Shown here piece by piece: positions 1-7,141 of a DNA stretch of 17,843 nucleotides. The stretch's first letter is position 1. Each line of letters begins with the position of its first letter. This DNA is from RGIG2945 sp045540355 (GTDB lineage: Bacteria; Bacillota; Clostridia; Oscillospirales; Acutalibacteraceae). Position numbers and translations under genes: made by a program. The DNA is taken from positions 1 through 17,843 of the forward strand of contig JAZQHB010000068.1 of NCBI GenBank assembly GCA_045540355.1. The letters are read 5' to 3'. The notes under the pieces were generated by a model. It saw nothing but the letters and a program-made list of their open reading frames with translations. It was not told where the DNA came from and did no database searches.

Positions 1-100
1 TCTCGCCGTACCTCTGTACGCCTTCGGGCAAACAAAATCAAGCCTTACGCCTTGATTTTGCTCGGTTTGTCCGTTCTTCATCTTTTTTTCCTATCCCCTA
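1..100 (+). repeat. Interspersed intergenic repeat, copy A (partial, cut by window start)
   Basis: Bases 1-96 are identical to 17748-17843 and closely match the reverse complement of about 7146-7242. The visible part has the small hairpin CGTAC-loop-GTACG, the GCC-TTCG-GGC tetraloop hairpin, an AAAATCAAG/CTTGATTTT hairpin, GGTTTGT (the 3' half of a closing stem) and a run of seven T. The 5' half lies outside the window. It sits just 3' of the lipase gene, beyond that gene's terminator hairpin. No reading frame is conserved among copies, so it is non-coding. Confidence 0.9.
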
Positions 101-140
101 AAAATGAGCTGTAAAAAAACGAAAGTTTTTTTACAGCCCC
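101..140 (-). terminator. Terminator hairpin of the LCAT-like hydrolase gene
   Basis: A perfect 13-bp stem (108-120 with 125-137, GCTGTAAAAAAAC and its complement) closes a 4-nt loop. On the minus strand it lies about 30 nt after the stop codon and is followed by CATTTTT. A closely related hairpin with its loop in the opposite orientation lies at 7095-7141, again between a gene end and a copy of the repeat. Confidence 0.75.
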
Positions 141-168
141 TTAATAATTCAGATTACAATTTTATATT

Positions 169-2031
169 TTATTCAAAAAAACCTTTTTTGCCCATCTTCT
201 CAAAGAGCTTATCGCTTGCAAATTTGAAAAGCTTTTTGATGATTGCATTTTCGGTATTTTTCTCGGGTTCTTCACAGACACCGCATTTTGAAAGTGCAAG
301 ACCTAAGCGATACTGTGCATCAGCAGCTTCTTTGTCGGCACCTTCATAATTGAGGTTTGTTTTTCTGTAAAGGTTGTAAACCTCATCAAATGCCTTTTGT
401 ACTTCAGCAATATTCTTGGAATCATATTTTTCCGCATTTGCAAGAACTTCTTCTGCAAGATACATATAGCAGTCAGCAGCATCAAACAAATCTCTTTTAC
501 CGTTAAACTGCGGATAGTTCTCGGGGTCGGAATCAATGTTATCAATTACACCTATTGTTGCAAGTAAAGACAACGCTATAGCTGCATCGTTGCCTGCACA
601 CCAATGAATCTGCTCATAATAGAACCATGTTGTATCTCTGAAAAGACAGGTTGATGCATCAACCGTTTTATCAGGAGAAACATACTTCTGTGTATCAAGA
701 GAAGCTAAATATTCATCTGACAATTTGCTGTTTCTTGAAACATAGGTAGCACCGAGTGATGATGATGAAAGCGGTACAAGACAATCCGCATTTGTTTCTG
801 CGTTTGAGGCAACAGTACAAAACAGTGCTGAAAAAGATGCAGCGGAAGCTGTGCCGTAGCCTACAAAGTTATATATTCCGACTCCGTATTCTTCGTGTGC
901 TTTTATTAAGTTTTCTTCTACATTTGCCTGTGCTTCAAAGAATCGGTCAAGATTATTGCGAAGCTTTGTATGTTTATCTTCGTTAACAAGCTTACTGCGG
1001 AGTTCCTGATATCTGTCACTCTGAACCATAGTCCATGCCTGGGATGAATATTTGAATGCATTTCCGAGTGCATCATAAAGAGCATCTACGCAAGCCTTTC
1101 TTACATCTTCGGGAAGGATTCTCAAAACAATATTCAAAACATAGCCGAGTGTTTCATTGCCCATAAGACCACCGGTAATTGTGGGAAGAAATTCACAGGC
1201 ATATACACCTTCATCTGTTGTAAAGTCCTCTGCCAACAGCTCAGTTATAACCTCATTTCCGTCAAACATCGGCACTACATTTGCTACACGGTTAATTTTA
1301 CTGTAATCGGCATCCTCAAGATCCAAATATGCAGTCAGAAGCGTTGTACCCATACTCATAGTTAAGATATTGACTTTTTCTGCTTTGGTCTGTTCTAAAA
1401 CCATATCAATATAAGAAACCAAACCTTCAGATTGCTCCATTACCTCACCGAAAGGACAGTAGGTGTATATATACATCTGATCTTCTCCGAGCAAATGACA
1501 ATAATCCTTGATCGGAATGTTGTCAAAATAGTACTGTTTTGTTTCAGCATCCATTCCGGACATGGGATAATCATAAGTTTCAAGCTCAAGATTATGCTTA
1601 AGTTCGCCATTCTCGTTGCAGATACTGTATTGTGTATAATGAGTTACCAGGTCAAATACTTTTTTAGAAATACCTTCATCTGACTGCTTGATGCAGGACT
1701 TCAAAAGCGGTAAAATCGCTTTGAGAGCCTCTTTAACCAAAGCTGATTTGTCAACAATAAAAGAACCCGAATACATTTCCTCTCCGTCAGAGTTAAGCTT
1801 GCGGTTTCCCTCATCGTCGAGAAGATAAAACTTAGAAAAGCTGAGTCCCGGCAAAACTATTATGGGATATTGCTCCTCATCAGCATCCTCAATTGTGTGA
1901 ATGCCGAAATTGGTTGCCAACAGATTCTCTCGTTTGAAATCATACGCAAAAGCCGTGACCATTGTGCTCAAAAGCAACGCCGCAACAAGTGCAAACGAAA
2001 TCAAGCTTCTGCAAATTCTGATTTTTCTCAT
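169..2031 (-). CDS. Secreted LCAT-like alpha/beta hydrolase (lipase/acyltransferase family)
   Basis: This 620-residue protein begins with a signal peptide (residues 1-29, basic start, hydrophobic core, cleavage near AFA-Y), so it is probably exported. The motif PIIVLPGLS (56-64) resembles the oxyanion strand of the lecithin:cholesterol acyltransferase fold. TMSMG (224-228) fits a nucleophile elbow with Ser226. NADCLVPLSS (414-423) resembles the family GDGTVP block, giving Asp416, and His476 in EQIHW completes a likely Ser-Asp-His triad. A lipid or ester substrate is inferred from the fold; the real substrate cannot be read. The elbow has Thr in place of the first Gly of GxSxG. The C-terminal 30 residues form a Lys/Phe-rich amphipathic helix. 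The start is supported by AGGAG 8 nt upstream, and a consensus promoter lies at 2090-2118. The gene appears monocistronic, with hairpins at both borders. General alpha/beta hydrolase is the safer call. Confidence 0.75.
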   Translation of the reverse strand: MRKIRICRSLISFALVAALLLSTMVTAFAYDFKRENLLATNFGIHTIEDADEEQYPIIVLPGLSFSKFYLLDDEGNRKLNSDGEEMYSGSFIVDKSALVKEALKAILPLLKSCIKQSDEGISKKVFDLVTHYTQYSICNENGELKHNLELETYDYPMSGMDAETKQYYFDNIPIKDYCHLLGEDQMYIYTYCPFGEVMEQSEGLVSYIDMVLEQTKAEKVNILTMSMGTTLLTAYLDLEDADYSKINRVANVVPMFDGNEVITELLAEDFTTDEGVYACEFLPTITGGLMGNETLGYVLNIVLRILPEDVRKACVDALYDALGNAFKYSSQAWTMVQSDRYQELRSKLVNEDKHTKLRNNLDRFFEAQANVEENLIKAHEEYGVGIYNFVGYGTASAASFSALFCTVASNAETNADCLVPLSSSSLGATYVSRNSKLSDEYLASLDTQKYVSPDKTVDASTCLFRDTTWFYYEQIHWCAGNDAAIALSLLATIGVIDNIDSDPENYPQFNGKRDLFDAADCYMYLAEEVLANAEKYDSKNIAEVQKAFDEVYNLYRKTNLNYEGADKEAADAQYRLGLALSKCGVCEEPEKNTENAIIKKLFKFASDKLFEKMGKKGFFE

Positions 2032-2059
2032 AACAAAAACTCCTCACATTGTTTTATGA

Positions 2060-2074
2060 TGCAAATCATTTGCA
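2060..2074. promoter_or_regulatory. Operator-like palindrome in the hydrolase leader
   Basis: TGCAAA-TCA-TTTGCA is a perfect 6-bp inverted repeat with a 3-bp spacer. It lies between the -10 box (2090-2095) and the ribosome site (2040-2044), just downstream of the expected transcription start near 2083. That is a natural place for a repressor to block transcription. No regulator is identified. Confidence 0.35.
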
Positions 2075-2089
2075 CCACATTATTTAACT

Positions 2090-2118
2090 ATTATATATAT
2101 TTTACATTGTTATGTCAA
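2090..2118 (-). promoter_or_regulatory. Vegetative sigma promoter of the LCAT-like gene
   Basis: On the minus strand, TTGACA (2113-2118), exactly 17 bp, then TATAAT (2090-2095): both boxes match the sigma-A/sigma-70 consensus fully. Transcription should start near 2083, giving a leader of about 50 nt that carries AGGAG before the ATG at 2031. Confidence 0.85.
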
Positions 2119-2159
2119 TAAATAAACGAAAGAATTACAACAAAGAAAAATTTTGTCTT

Positions 2160-2196
2160 TTTATAAAAAAATGCCCAATCTTTTTCAAGATTGAGC
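2160..2196 (-). terminator. Intrinsic terminator of the FN3-like surface protein gene
   Basis: On the minus strand, GCTCAATCTT-GAAA-AAGATTGGGC forms a 10-bp stem (one G-T pair) with a GAAA loop at 2196-2173, directly followed by an A and a T-rich run. It begins 29 nt after the stop codon. Confidence 0.9.
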
Positions 2197-2224
2197 GATT
2201 TTAATATTATTTTTGAATTTACAC

Positions 2225-3229
2225 TTACCTTTTCTTTTTTATAAGAATCGAAACTACGATTACTGCTACTATTACAACCGCCGCAACCGCACCTAAAAGA
2301 ATTGCCGTTTTATTCATTTCAGATGTTTTTTCAGCTGACTTTTCAGCACTTACATCAGACTCTGCCATTGCCTCCGTAGCCTGTTTTGTGTTTTCTTTAA
2401 CGGTTGTTGTTTCTGTTGTGGTGTTTTCGGTAGTAACAACTGTTGTTGTAGTTTCAGTTGTTGTTTCTTCCTGTGTTGTCTTTTGTTCAGTGGCTTTAAC
2501 CGTTGTCTGCTTTGTTGTTTTTTGCGTTGTTGTCGGATTTATTCCGGGAACAAGATTCAGACTTCCCTCTCCGCTTTTCGGAACAGTAACTTTAAAAGTT
2601 TTCATGTAGTCTGTCGGCATAGAGTGAATATGATCAAGTGCCATTATTCCCATTTCATAAGTTTTGCCGGGTTCAAGGTCTGTGAATGTACGAGACAAGC
2701 CTTCAGCAGCTATCTCTCCGTTAGGTAAGAAAATTTCAACCATTCTTCCCTCGGCATTTTTCTTATAAACCCTGTAAGCAACTGCACCTTTTACCGACGC
2801 CCATGAAAGTGTAACCTTGCCACCTTTTACAGTCATATCCACTTTTGTTGTCATGCCGGGAACAACTCTGTAATTCAGTGTGCATTTGTAACCTGTTTTC
2901 AGGTATTCTACCTGTATCATGTGTCTGCCTGTTTTTTCACAATCTGCATCATAAGTAAGCTTATATTCCGACTGTGCTGCAATACTTCCGTCTTGCTTTT
3001 TGACTACAACTTCCGGCTTTATTTTTTTGCCGGTATAAATACATTCCAAATCTAAAGTCGGACTGTCTTTAAATGAAGCAGATATCTCGGGGGCATCGGG
3101 TCGAATTATAACTTGCGTGTGGTTAGGCGTTTCTATAACTTCCGTTACCGCCATTGCAACCGTGGCTTGCGAAATCAAAAGCATCAACATCAATACGACA
3201 ACCGCCGTTTTAAAAAATCTTTTTTTCAT
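2225..3229 (-). CDS. Membrane-anchored surface protein with FN3-like domain and Thr-rich stalk
   Basis: This 334-residue protein has an N-terminal signal peptide (1-27, cleavage near AMA-V) and an Ig-like beta-rich segment at about 35-122. Residues 125-215 form a fibronectin-type-III-like domain (KVTLSWASVKGAVAYRVYKK and LEPGKTYEMGIMALD are typical strands). A Thr/Glu-rich linker (232-300) follows, then one membrane helix (308-330) and a KKKR stop-transfer tail. It is thus probably displayed outside the cell on a flexible stalk, held by the C-terminal helix; no LPXTG sortase motif is present. A binding or adhesion role is only inferred. AAAGG lies about 11 nt before the ATG, and a promoter lies at 3277-3305. 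The gene follows the XRE regulator on the same strand with a 146-bp gap and no clear terminator between them, so read-through is possible. Confidence 0.8.
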   Translation of the reverse strand: MKKRFFKTAVVVLMLMLLISQATVAMAVTEVIETPNHTQVIIRPDAPEISASFKDSPTLDLECIYTGKKIKPEVVVKKQDGSIAAQSEYKLTYDADCEKTGRHMIQVEYLKTGYKCTLNYRVVPGMTTKVDMTVKGGKVTLSWASVKGAVAYRVYKKNAEGRMVEIFLPNGEIAAEGLSRTFTDLEPGKTYEMGIMALDHIHSMPTDYMKTFKVTVPKSGEGSLNLVPGINPTTTQKTTKQTTVKATEQKTTQEETTTETTTTVVTTENTTTETTTVKENTKQATEAMAESDVSAEKSAEKTSEMNKTAILLGAVAAVVIVAVIVVSILIKKKR

Positions 3230-3276
3230 TTCATAACATCCTTTCTCTTTTTATTCAGCTTTTATAAGCTACTTAA

Positions 3277-3305
3277 ATTTTACCATGACTTCTCTTTTTT
3301 TGCAA
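3277..3305 (-). promoter_or_regulatory. Candidate vegetative promoter of the FN3-like protein gene
   Basis: On the minus strand, TTGCAA (3300-3305), 17 bp, TAAAAT (3277-3282). It lies about 50 bp before the start codon and immediately downstream of the conserved upstream element at 3323-3372. Confidence 0.6.
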
Positions 3306-3322
3306 GGTTTTTACCCCTACCA

Positions 3323-3372
3323 TTTATTACACGCAAAAAGTCGGAAAAACTCACACTTTTTTAAAAAATTTC
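3323..3372 (-). promoter_or_regulatory. Shared upstream element, copy 1 (TGTGAG-N16-CGTGTAAT)
   Basis: About 50 bp closely resemble 4930-4980, with a few small indels. Read on the minus strand both copies contain TGTGAG, exactly 16 nt, then CGTGTAATAAA, ending about 94 nt before the FN3-protein start here and 112 nt before the regulator start at the second copy. The fixed spacing suggests a promoter-like or regulator-binding site. The use of an alternative (ECF-type) sigma factor is speculation from the CGT-containing downstream box. Confidence 0.55.
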
Positions 3373-3375
3373 TTA

Positions 3376-4818
3376 TTACCACAAAAAATATTCAACCAAT
3401 TTCATCTGATTAGTTCTTGAATTATATAAACCGCATACAAATTCATGGCCATCTTCGTATTCATCGTCATATACAATATTAACTTTTTTATTGAACTCAT
3501 CGTCTGATGAATTATAGATAAACATATAATCATACGCTTCGGGAACAACAATGCTTGTCATGTAAGGTTTTAAATCGTCGGGGAGCTTTGTAAGCCACCT
3601 GGAATCTGTTTTGATATATTCTTCAAATTCAACAACATCTTCCTGTTCAAAAAACAAATCCGTTGTCTGATGAACATACTCTTTGTCGGGAATAATTTCA
3701 GATTCCTCGGGATCCCATGAGGAAGAAGCAATAACAGAGTATTGCGGAAGCTCTGTTGAGAGTGAAGTTTCAACATAATCATACAAATATTCGTCTTCGA
3801 TATATTCCCCGTGACGATCACTGTTGAGTATGTAAATTGAATACACAAAAACAAAAAGCATCACAAAAAATACAATTGCATTTTTCTTGTATTTGTATCC
3901 CCGTTTTTTCAAAGAAAGTGCAAACAAAAACGAAGCGAAAGGTATAATCAGGAAAAGGCAATAAAACCAAACATACGCCGGGTCATAATCAAATATCAAC
4001 AAATAAGACCAGCACGCAATCTCAAACGAAAGTATTGACAGTACAAACAAAACGATGGAAATTACTCTCCATTTTTTAACGGGCGGTTTTAGCTTTTTCT
4101 TTTCAATAATTTCTTTTTGAAGCGAGTAAAAAACCGAATCACTTTTCAGACACTCTTTTCTCATCGGTATGCAACGAACATCAAAATTAACAATAAGAAG
4201 TTTTTCGGTATCTTCGATTGAAGTTATGTCGGAAAATTTTACTTTTCCGCTGCTTGTAATTTCATTCTCCTCTTGAGTTTCATAGAAAAAGCAGTCATCA
4301 TAAACACATATTTTATATGCACGGTGTTTTAAAGTTTTTATATTGTTTTTAACTACTTTTCTGTTCATAAAAAGGATACATACAAGGCTTAAAGCAATTA
4401 TAAAAAATCCGCCGATTATGCCTCCCCAAAAACCTTTTAAGCTTTCAACAAACAAAGAAAACAAAATAAAAATAATCAGCATAACGCAAAGGAATACTAT
4501 CGAAGCAATAAAAGGCTTGTTTCTGTGCTTTTTAAATTGGAGCAGTTCTTCATCTGTATAATACCACGAGGAATATTCTTCCTTCACTTCGGGAAATTCT
4601 TTTTCTTTCTCAATTTCCGGACTTATAATTTCATCAACCGATACTCCAAAAATCTCTTTCAGTCTGATTAAATTATCAACAGTCGGTACTGTTTGTCCTT
4701 TTTCCCAAAGACTTATTGTCTGTTTACTCACAAAAAGTTTTTGTCCTAATTCTTCCTGTGATAAATTTAGCTTTTTACGATACTGTTTTATCTTTTCTGC
4801 GACTACATTAACATCCAT
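3376..4818 (-). CDS. XRE-family transcriptional regulator with membrane segments and YcxB-like domain
   Basis: The start is the ATG at 4818, which has GGGAGG 7 nt upstream; an in-frame extension to 4899 has no ribosome site and would cover the promoter region. The 480-residue product starts with a Cro/CI-type helix-turn-helix (7-62; LSQEELGQKLFVSKQTISLW is the DNA-reading core). Two membrane helices follow (about 102-124 and 129-151), then a soluble beta-rich domain (about 165-235) resembling YcxB-like domains. Three more helices (about 250-275, 282-302, 312-331) lead to a very acidic C-terminal domain (332-480), probably outside the cell. This is the layout of a one-component membrane sensor that keeps its DNA-binding domain at the membrane. 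The signal and targets are unknown; the shared upstream element suggests itself and the FN3 protein as candidate targets. Confidence 0.8.
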   Translation of the reverse strand: MDVNVVAEKIKQYRKKLNLSQEELGQKLFVSKQTISLWEKGQTVPTVDNLIRLKEIFGVSVDEIISPEIEKEKEFPEVKEEYSSWYYTDEELLQFKKHRNKPFIASIVFLCVMLIIFILFSLFVESLKGFWGGIIGGFFIIALSLVCILFMNRKVVKNNIKTLKHRAYKICVYDDCFFYETQEENEITSSGKVKFSDITSIEDTEKLLIVNFDVRCIPMRKECLKSDSVFYSLQKEIIEKKKLKPPVKKWRVISIVLFVLSILSFEIACWSYLLIFDYDPAYVWFYCLFLIIPFASFLFALSLKKRGYKYKKNAIVFFVMLFVFVYSIYILNSDRHGEYIEDEYLYDYVETSLSTELPQYSVIASSSWDPEESEIIPDKEYVHQTTDLFFEQEDVVEFEEYIKTDSRWLTKLPDDLKPYMTSIVVPEAYDYMFIYNSSDDEFNKKVNIVYDDEYEDGHEFVCGLYNSRTNQMKLVEYFLW

Positions 4819-4842
4819 GAGTATACCTCCCTTTCGTCTGTG

Positions 4843-4855
4843 TTTAATTATAATC
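4843..4855 (-). promoter_or_regulatory. Possible -10 region of the XRE regulator gene
   Basis: A TATAAT hexamer on the minus strand (GATTATAATTAAA) lies about 30 nt before the start codon, but no good -35 box is 16-18 bp upstream. Expression may need an activator or may come instead from the element at 4930-4980. Confidence 0.35.
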
Positions 4856-4894
4856 GAAGTTCCGTAAAAATAAAAGCATTTATTAGTTGACCGC

Positions 4895-4911
4895 GTCAAG
4901 TCCGACTTGAC
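4895..4911. promoter_or_regulatory. Perfect palindrome upstream of the XRE gene (operator candidate)
   Basis: GTCAAGT-CCG-ACTTGAC is a 7-bp inverted repeat with a 3-bp spacer. It lies between the shared upstream element and the XRE start, where an autoregulatory operator could sit. No T-run follows, so it does not look like a terminator. Confidence 0.4.
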
Positions 4912-4929
4912 CTTATATTTCTCTTCGCT

Positions 4930-4980
4930 TTTATTACACGAAAAAAATCGAAAAACCTCACATCTTTTTTTAAGAAATTC
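4930..4980 (-). promoter_or_regulatory. Shared upstream element, copy 2 (TGTGAG-N16-CGTGTAAT)
   Basis: This is the second copy of the element at 3323-3372, in the same orientation, with the two boxes at the same 16-nt spacing. On the minus strand it points toward the XRE regulator start at 4818. On the plus strand it abuts the promoter of the rubredoxin fusion gene, but copy 1 has no plus-strand gene after it, so the minus-strand reading fits both. Confidence 0.55.
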
Positions 4981-4984
4981 AAGA

Positions 4985-5013
4985 TTGATTTGTATAAAAG
5001 AATGATATATAAT
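4985..5013 (+). promoter_or_regulatory. Promoter of the flavin reductase-rubredoxin gene
   Basis: TTGATT (4985-4990), 17 bp, TATAAT (5008-5013). It starts transcription near 5020, just before GGAGG at 5031-5035. Confidence 0.75.
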
Positions 5014-5043
5014 AAAACTATAGTTGTTACGGAGGTTTTATTT

Positions 5044-5646
5044 ATGGATAACACAGCTCTTTTTAAATTAAACTACGGACTTTTTGTTCTCACTGCTAAA
5101 GACGGAGAAAAAGATAACGGTTGCATTACAAATACAGTTATGCAGGTTTCTCAGAATCCTGTCACATTTGCAATTTCCGTAAACAAAGAAAACTACACAG
5201 ATACCATGATTTCAAAAACAGGTGAGTTCAACATTTCTGTTATCGCTGAATCTGCACCCTTCGGACTTTTTGAACATTTCGGTTTTGTATCAGGTAAGGA
5301 TACTGATAAATTTGCAGACTTCAAGGATTTTGCCCGTGCGGAAAACGGCATTGTTTATATAACCAAAAATACTAATGCATATTTCACTTGCAAAGTTATC
5401 GAAACGGTTGATTGCTATACTCACACAATTTATGTTGCTGAAGTAACAGACGGTCAGAATATTTCCGATGAAAACAGTATGTCTTATGACTATTATCATA
5501 AAAATGTAAAACCCCAACCGCAAAAATCCGAAAAAACAACTTGGGTTTGCAAAATCTGCGGTTATAAATATGAGGGTGAAGAATTACCCGACGATTTTGT
5601 ATGTCCGTGGTGCAAGCATCCTGCGTCTGATTTTGAAAAAATCTGA
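5044..5646 (+). CDS. Flavin reductase-rubredoxin fusion (high-molecular-weight rubredoxin type)
   Basis: The start is the ATG at 5044, 8 nt after GGAGG; an upstream TTG frame start at 4990 overlaps the promoter and is rejected. The 200-residue protein has an FMN-binding flavin-reductase domain (about 1-150, with the family-like NTVMQVSQNPVTFAISVNK segment). A linker follows, then a C-terminal rubredoxin (167-200) with iron ligands Cys169, Cys172, Cys187 and Cys190 in two CxxC pairs. Proteins of this layout in acetogens and clostridia pass electrons from NAD(P)H through FMN to rubredoxin, serving flavodiiron proteins that reduce oxygen or nitric oxide. That partnership is known for the family and inferred here; no flavodiiron gene lies nearby. 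The rubredoxin is a compact version lacking the loop of about 15 residues between the two CxxC knuckles of free rubredoxins. No signal peptide, so cytoplasmic. Confidence 0.88.
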   Translation: MDNTALFKLNYGLFVLTAKDGEKDNGCITNTVMQVSQNPVTFAISVNKENYTDTMISKTGEFNISVIAESAPFGLFEHFGFVSGKDTDKFADFKDFARAENGIVYITKNTNAYFTCKVIETVDCYTHTIYVAEVTDGQNISDENSMSYDYYHKNVKPQPQKSEKTTWVCKICGYKYEGEELPDDFVCPWCKHPASDFEKI

Positions 5647-5663
5647 CAAGAATAAAATTTTTA

Positions 5664-5692
5664 TTGTAATTTATTTTAAAATATGCGATAAT
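5664..5692 (+). promoter_or_regulatory. Promoter of the SLC6-type transporter gene
   Basis: TTGTAA (5664-5669), 17 bp, GATAAT (5687-5692), followed by GGAGG at 5711-5715 and the ATG at 5724. It lies in the 77-bp gap after the rubredoxin gene, where no convincing terminator is seen. Confidence 0.6.
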
Positions 5693-5723
5693 ATTTGGGT
5701 ATGAATTTGAGGAGGTTAATTTA

Positions 5724-7085
5724 ATGGAAACAAAACAAAGAAGCTCCTTTACCGGTAAAATCGGCTTTGTCTTAGCAGCGGCAGGTTCTGCGGTCGGTTT
5801 AGGTAATATCTGGAGATTCCCTTACCTTGCTGCTGAATACGGCGGTGGTATGTTCTTATTGGTATACATAATTTTATCTGTTACCTTTGGTTTTTCTCTC
5901 ATGGTTGCTGAAATCGCAATCGGAAGAAAAACAGGCTTAAGTGCGGTAAGTGCATATAGGGCACTTGATAAAAGGTTTTCATTTGTAGGTTATATCACAT
6001 CTGCGATTCCGATTATCATTCTCTCATACTACGCTGTTATCGGCGGTTGGGTTATGAAATACATCGGCGGATATTTTTCCGGACAAACCGTCGCAATGGC
6101 AGACGCCAAATATTTCGATAATTATACCGCACAGGTCGGAGAGCCTATAATCTGGTTTGTAGTTTTCATGCTGATTACCGCTGTTATAGTTTTCTTCGGT
6201 GTCGATAAAGGTATTGAAAGAGTCAGTAAGATAATGATGCCTGTTCTCATCGTTCTTATTCTCTTTATCTCAATCTACACACTTTGTACCATGGACGGTG
6301 CATTGGAAGGTCTTGTTTATTATATCAAGCCCGATTTCAAGAATTTTTCAGTTATGACCGTTATCGCTGCCATGGGTCAGCTTTTCTATTCAATGTCCTT
6401 GGCAATGGGCATTATGATTACTTTCGGCTCATATATGAAAAAGGATATCAGTATTGAAAAATCCACAAGACAGATTGAACTTTTCGATACAGGTGTTGCT
6501 TTCCTTGCAGGTCTTATGATAATCCCCGCAGTTTTTGCTTTATCCGGCGGTGACAAAGCTGCTTTAAGTCAGGGCCCCGGACTTATGTTTACAACACTTC
6601 CTCAGGTTTTCAACAAGATGCCCGGCGGAACTGTAATCGGTGCGGTATTTTTCATTATGGTTTTCTTCGCAGCTCTGACTTCTGCAATATCACTTATGGA
6701 AACAGTTGTTTCAATATTCCATGATAAATTTAAAATCAACAGAAAAGCTTGTTGCTTTATTGTGCTTGCCTTGATTTTAGCTTTGGGTATCCCGTCTGCA
6801 CTCGGTTCAAGTCTCTGGTCAGATGTAAAGATACTCGGCAAACAGTTCCTCGGATTCTTCGACTTCATCAGCAACAGCGTTATGATGCCGATAGTTGCAT
6901 TTGTCACCTGTATTTTGGTTGCTTATGTTGTTAAAACAAAAACCGTTTCCGATGAGGTTGAATTAAGCGGTAAGTTCAAACGCAAAAAACTTTTCACCGT
7001 TATGATAAAATATATCGCTCCGGTATTCATTCTCTTAATTCTCATTTCCTCCGTTCTCGATGCATTCGGAATTATAAAAATCTGA
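5724..7085 (+). CDS. SLC6/NSS-family sodium-dependent amino-acid transporter
   Basis: This 453-residue protein carries the neurotransmitter:sodium symporter signature in its first helix, GSAVGLGNIWRFPYLAAEYG (21-40), the unwound region that binds sodium and substrate. Eleven hydrophobic helices can be read. The sixth (NFSVMTVIAAMGQLFYSMSL region) has the conserved break, and the last ends near the C-terminus; 11 rather than 12 helices matches bacterial members such as MhsT and TnaT. It probably imports a hydrophobic or aromatic amino acid with sodium, but the exact substrate cannot be read. The start has GGAGG 8 nt upstream. A strong hairpin at 7095-7141 follows the stop, then a copy of the intergenic repeat. 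Confidence 0.93.
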   Translation: METKQRSSFTGKIGFVLAAAGSAVGLGNIWRFPYLAAEYGGGMFLLVYIILSVTFGFSLMVAEIAIGRKTGLSAVSAYRALDKRFSFVGYITSAIPIIILSYYAVIGGWVMKYIGGYFSGQTVAMADAKYFDNYTAQVGEPIIWFVVFMLITAVIVFFGVDKGIERVSKIMMPVLIVLILFISIYTLCTMDGALEGLVYYIKPDFKNFSVMTVIAAMGQLFYSMSLAMGIMITFGSYMKKDISIEKSTRQIELFDTGVAFLAGLMIIPAVFALSGGDKAALSQGPGLMFTTLPQVFNKMPGGTVIGAVFFIMVFFAALTSAISLMETVVSIFHDKFKINRKACCFIVLALILALGIPSALGSSLWSDVKILGKQFLGFFDFISNSVMMPIVAFVTCILVAYVVKTKTVSDEVELSGKFKRKKLFTVMIKYIAPVFILLILISSVLDAFGIIKI

Positions 7086-7094
7086 TTAAAAACC

Positions 7095-7141
7095 AACAAT
7101 GGGCTGTAAGAAAACGAAAAGTTTTTTTACAGCCCATTGTT
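7095..7141 (+). terminator. Long terminator hairpin after the SLC6-type gene
   Basis: A 21-bp stem (7095-7115 with 7121-7141, one G-T pair) closes the loop GAAAA, 9 nt after the stop codon. The 3' arm contains seven T. Its core is nearly the same as the hairpin at 108-137. Confidence 0.8.

Noticed and set aside
2388..2609. Plus-strand Val-rich ORF opposite the FN3-like gene
   Set aside because: It is the antisense of the Thr-rich linker codons and has no ribosome site or family resemblance.
4819..4899. N-terminal extension of the XRE regulator by 27 residues
   Set aside because: No ribosome site before it; it covers the -10 region, whereas the ATG at 4818 has a strong GGGAGG.
5647..5723. 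Terminator after the rubredoxin fusion gene
   Set aside because: AATAAAA/TTTTATT is an AT-only dyad too weak to call; it overlaps the next promoter region.
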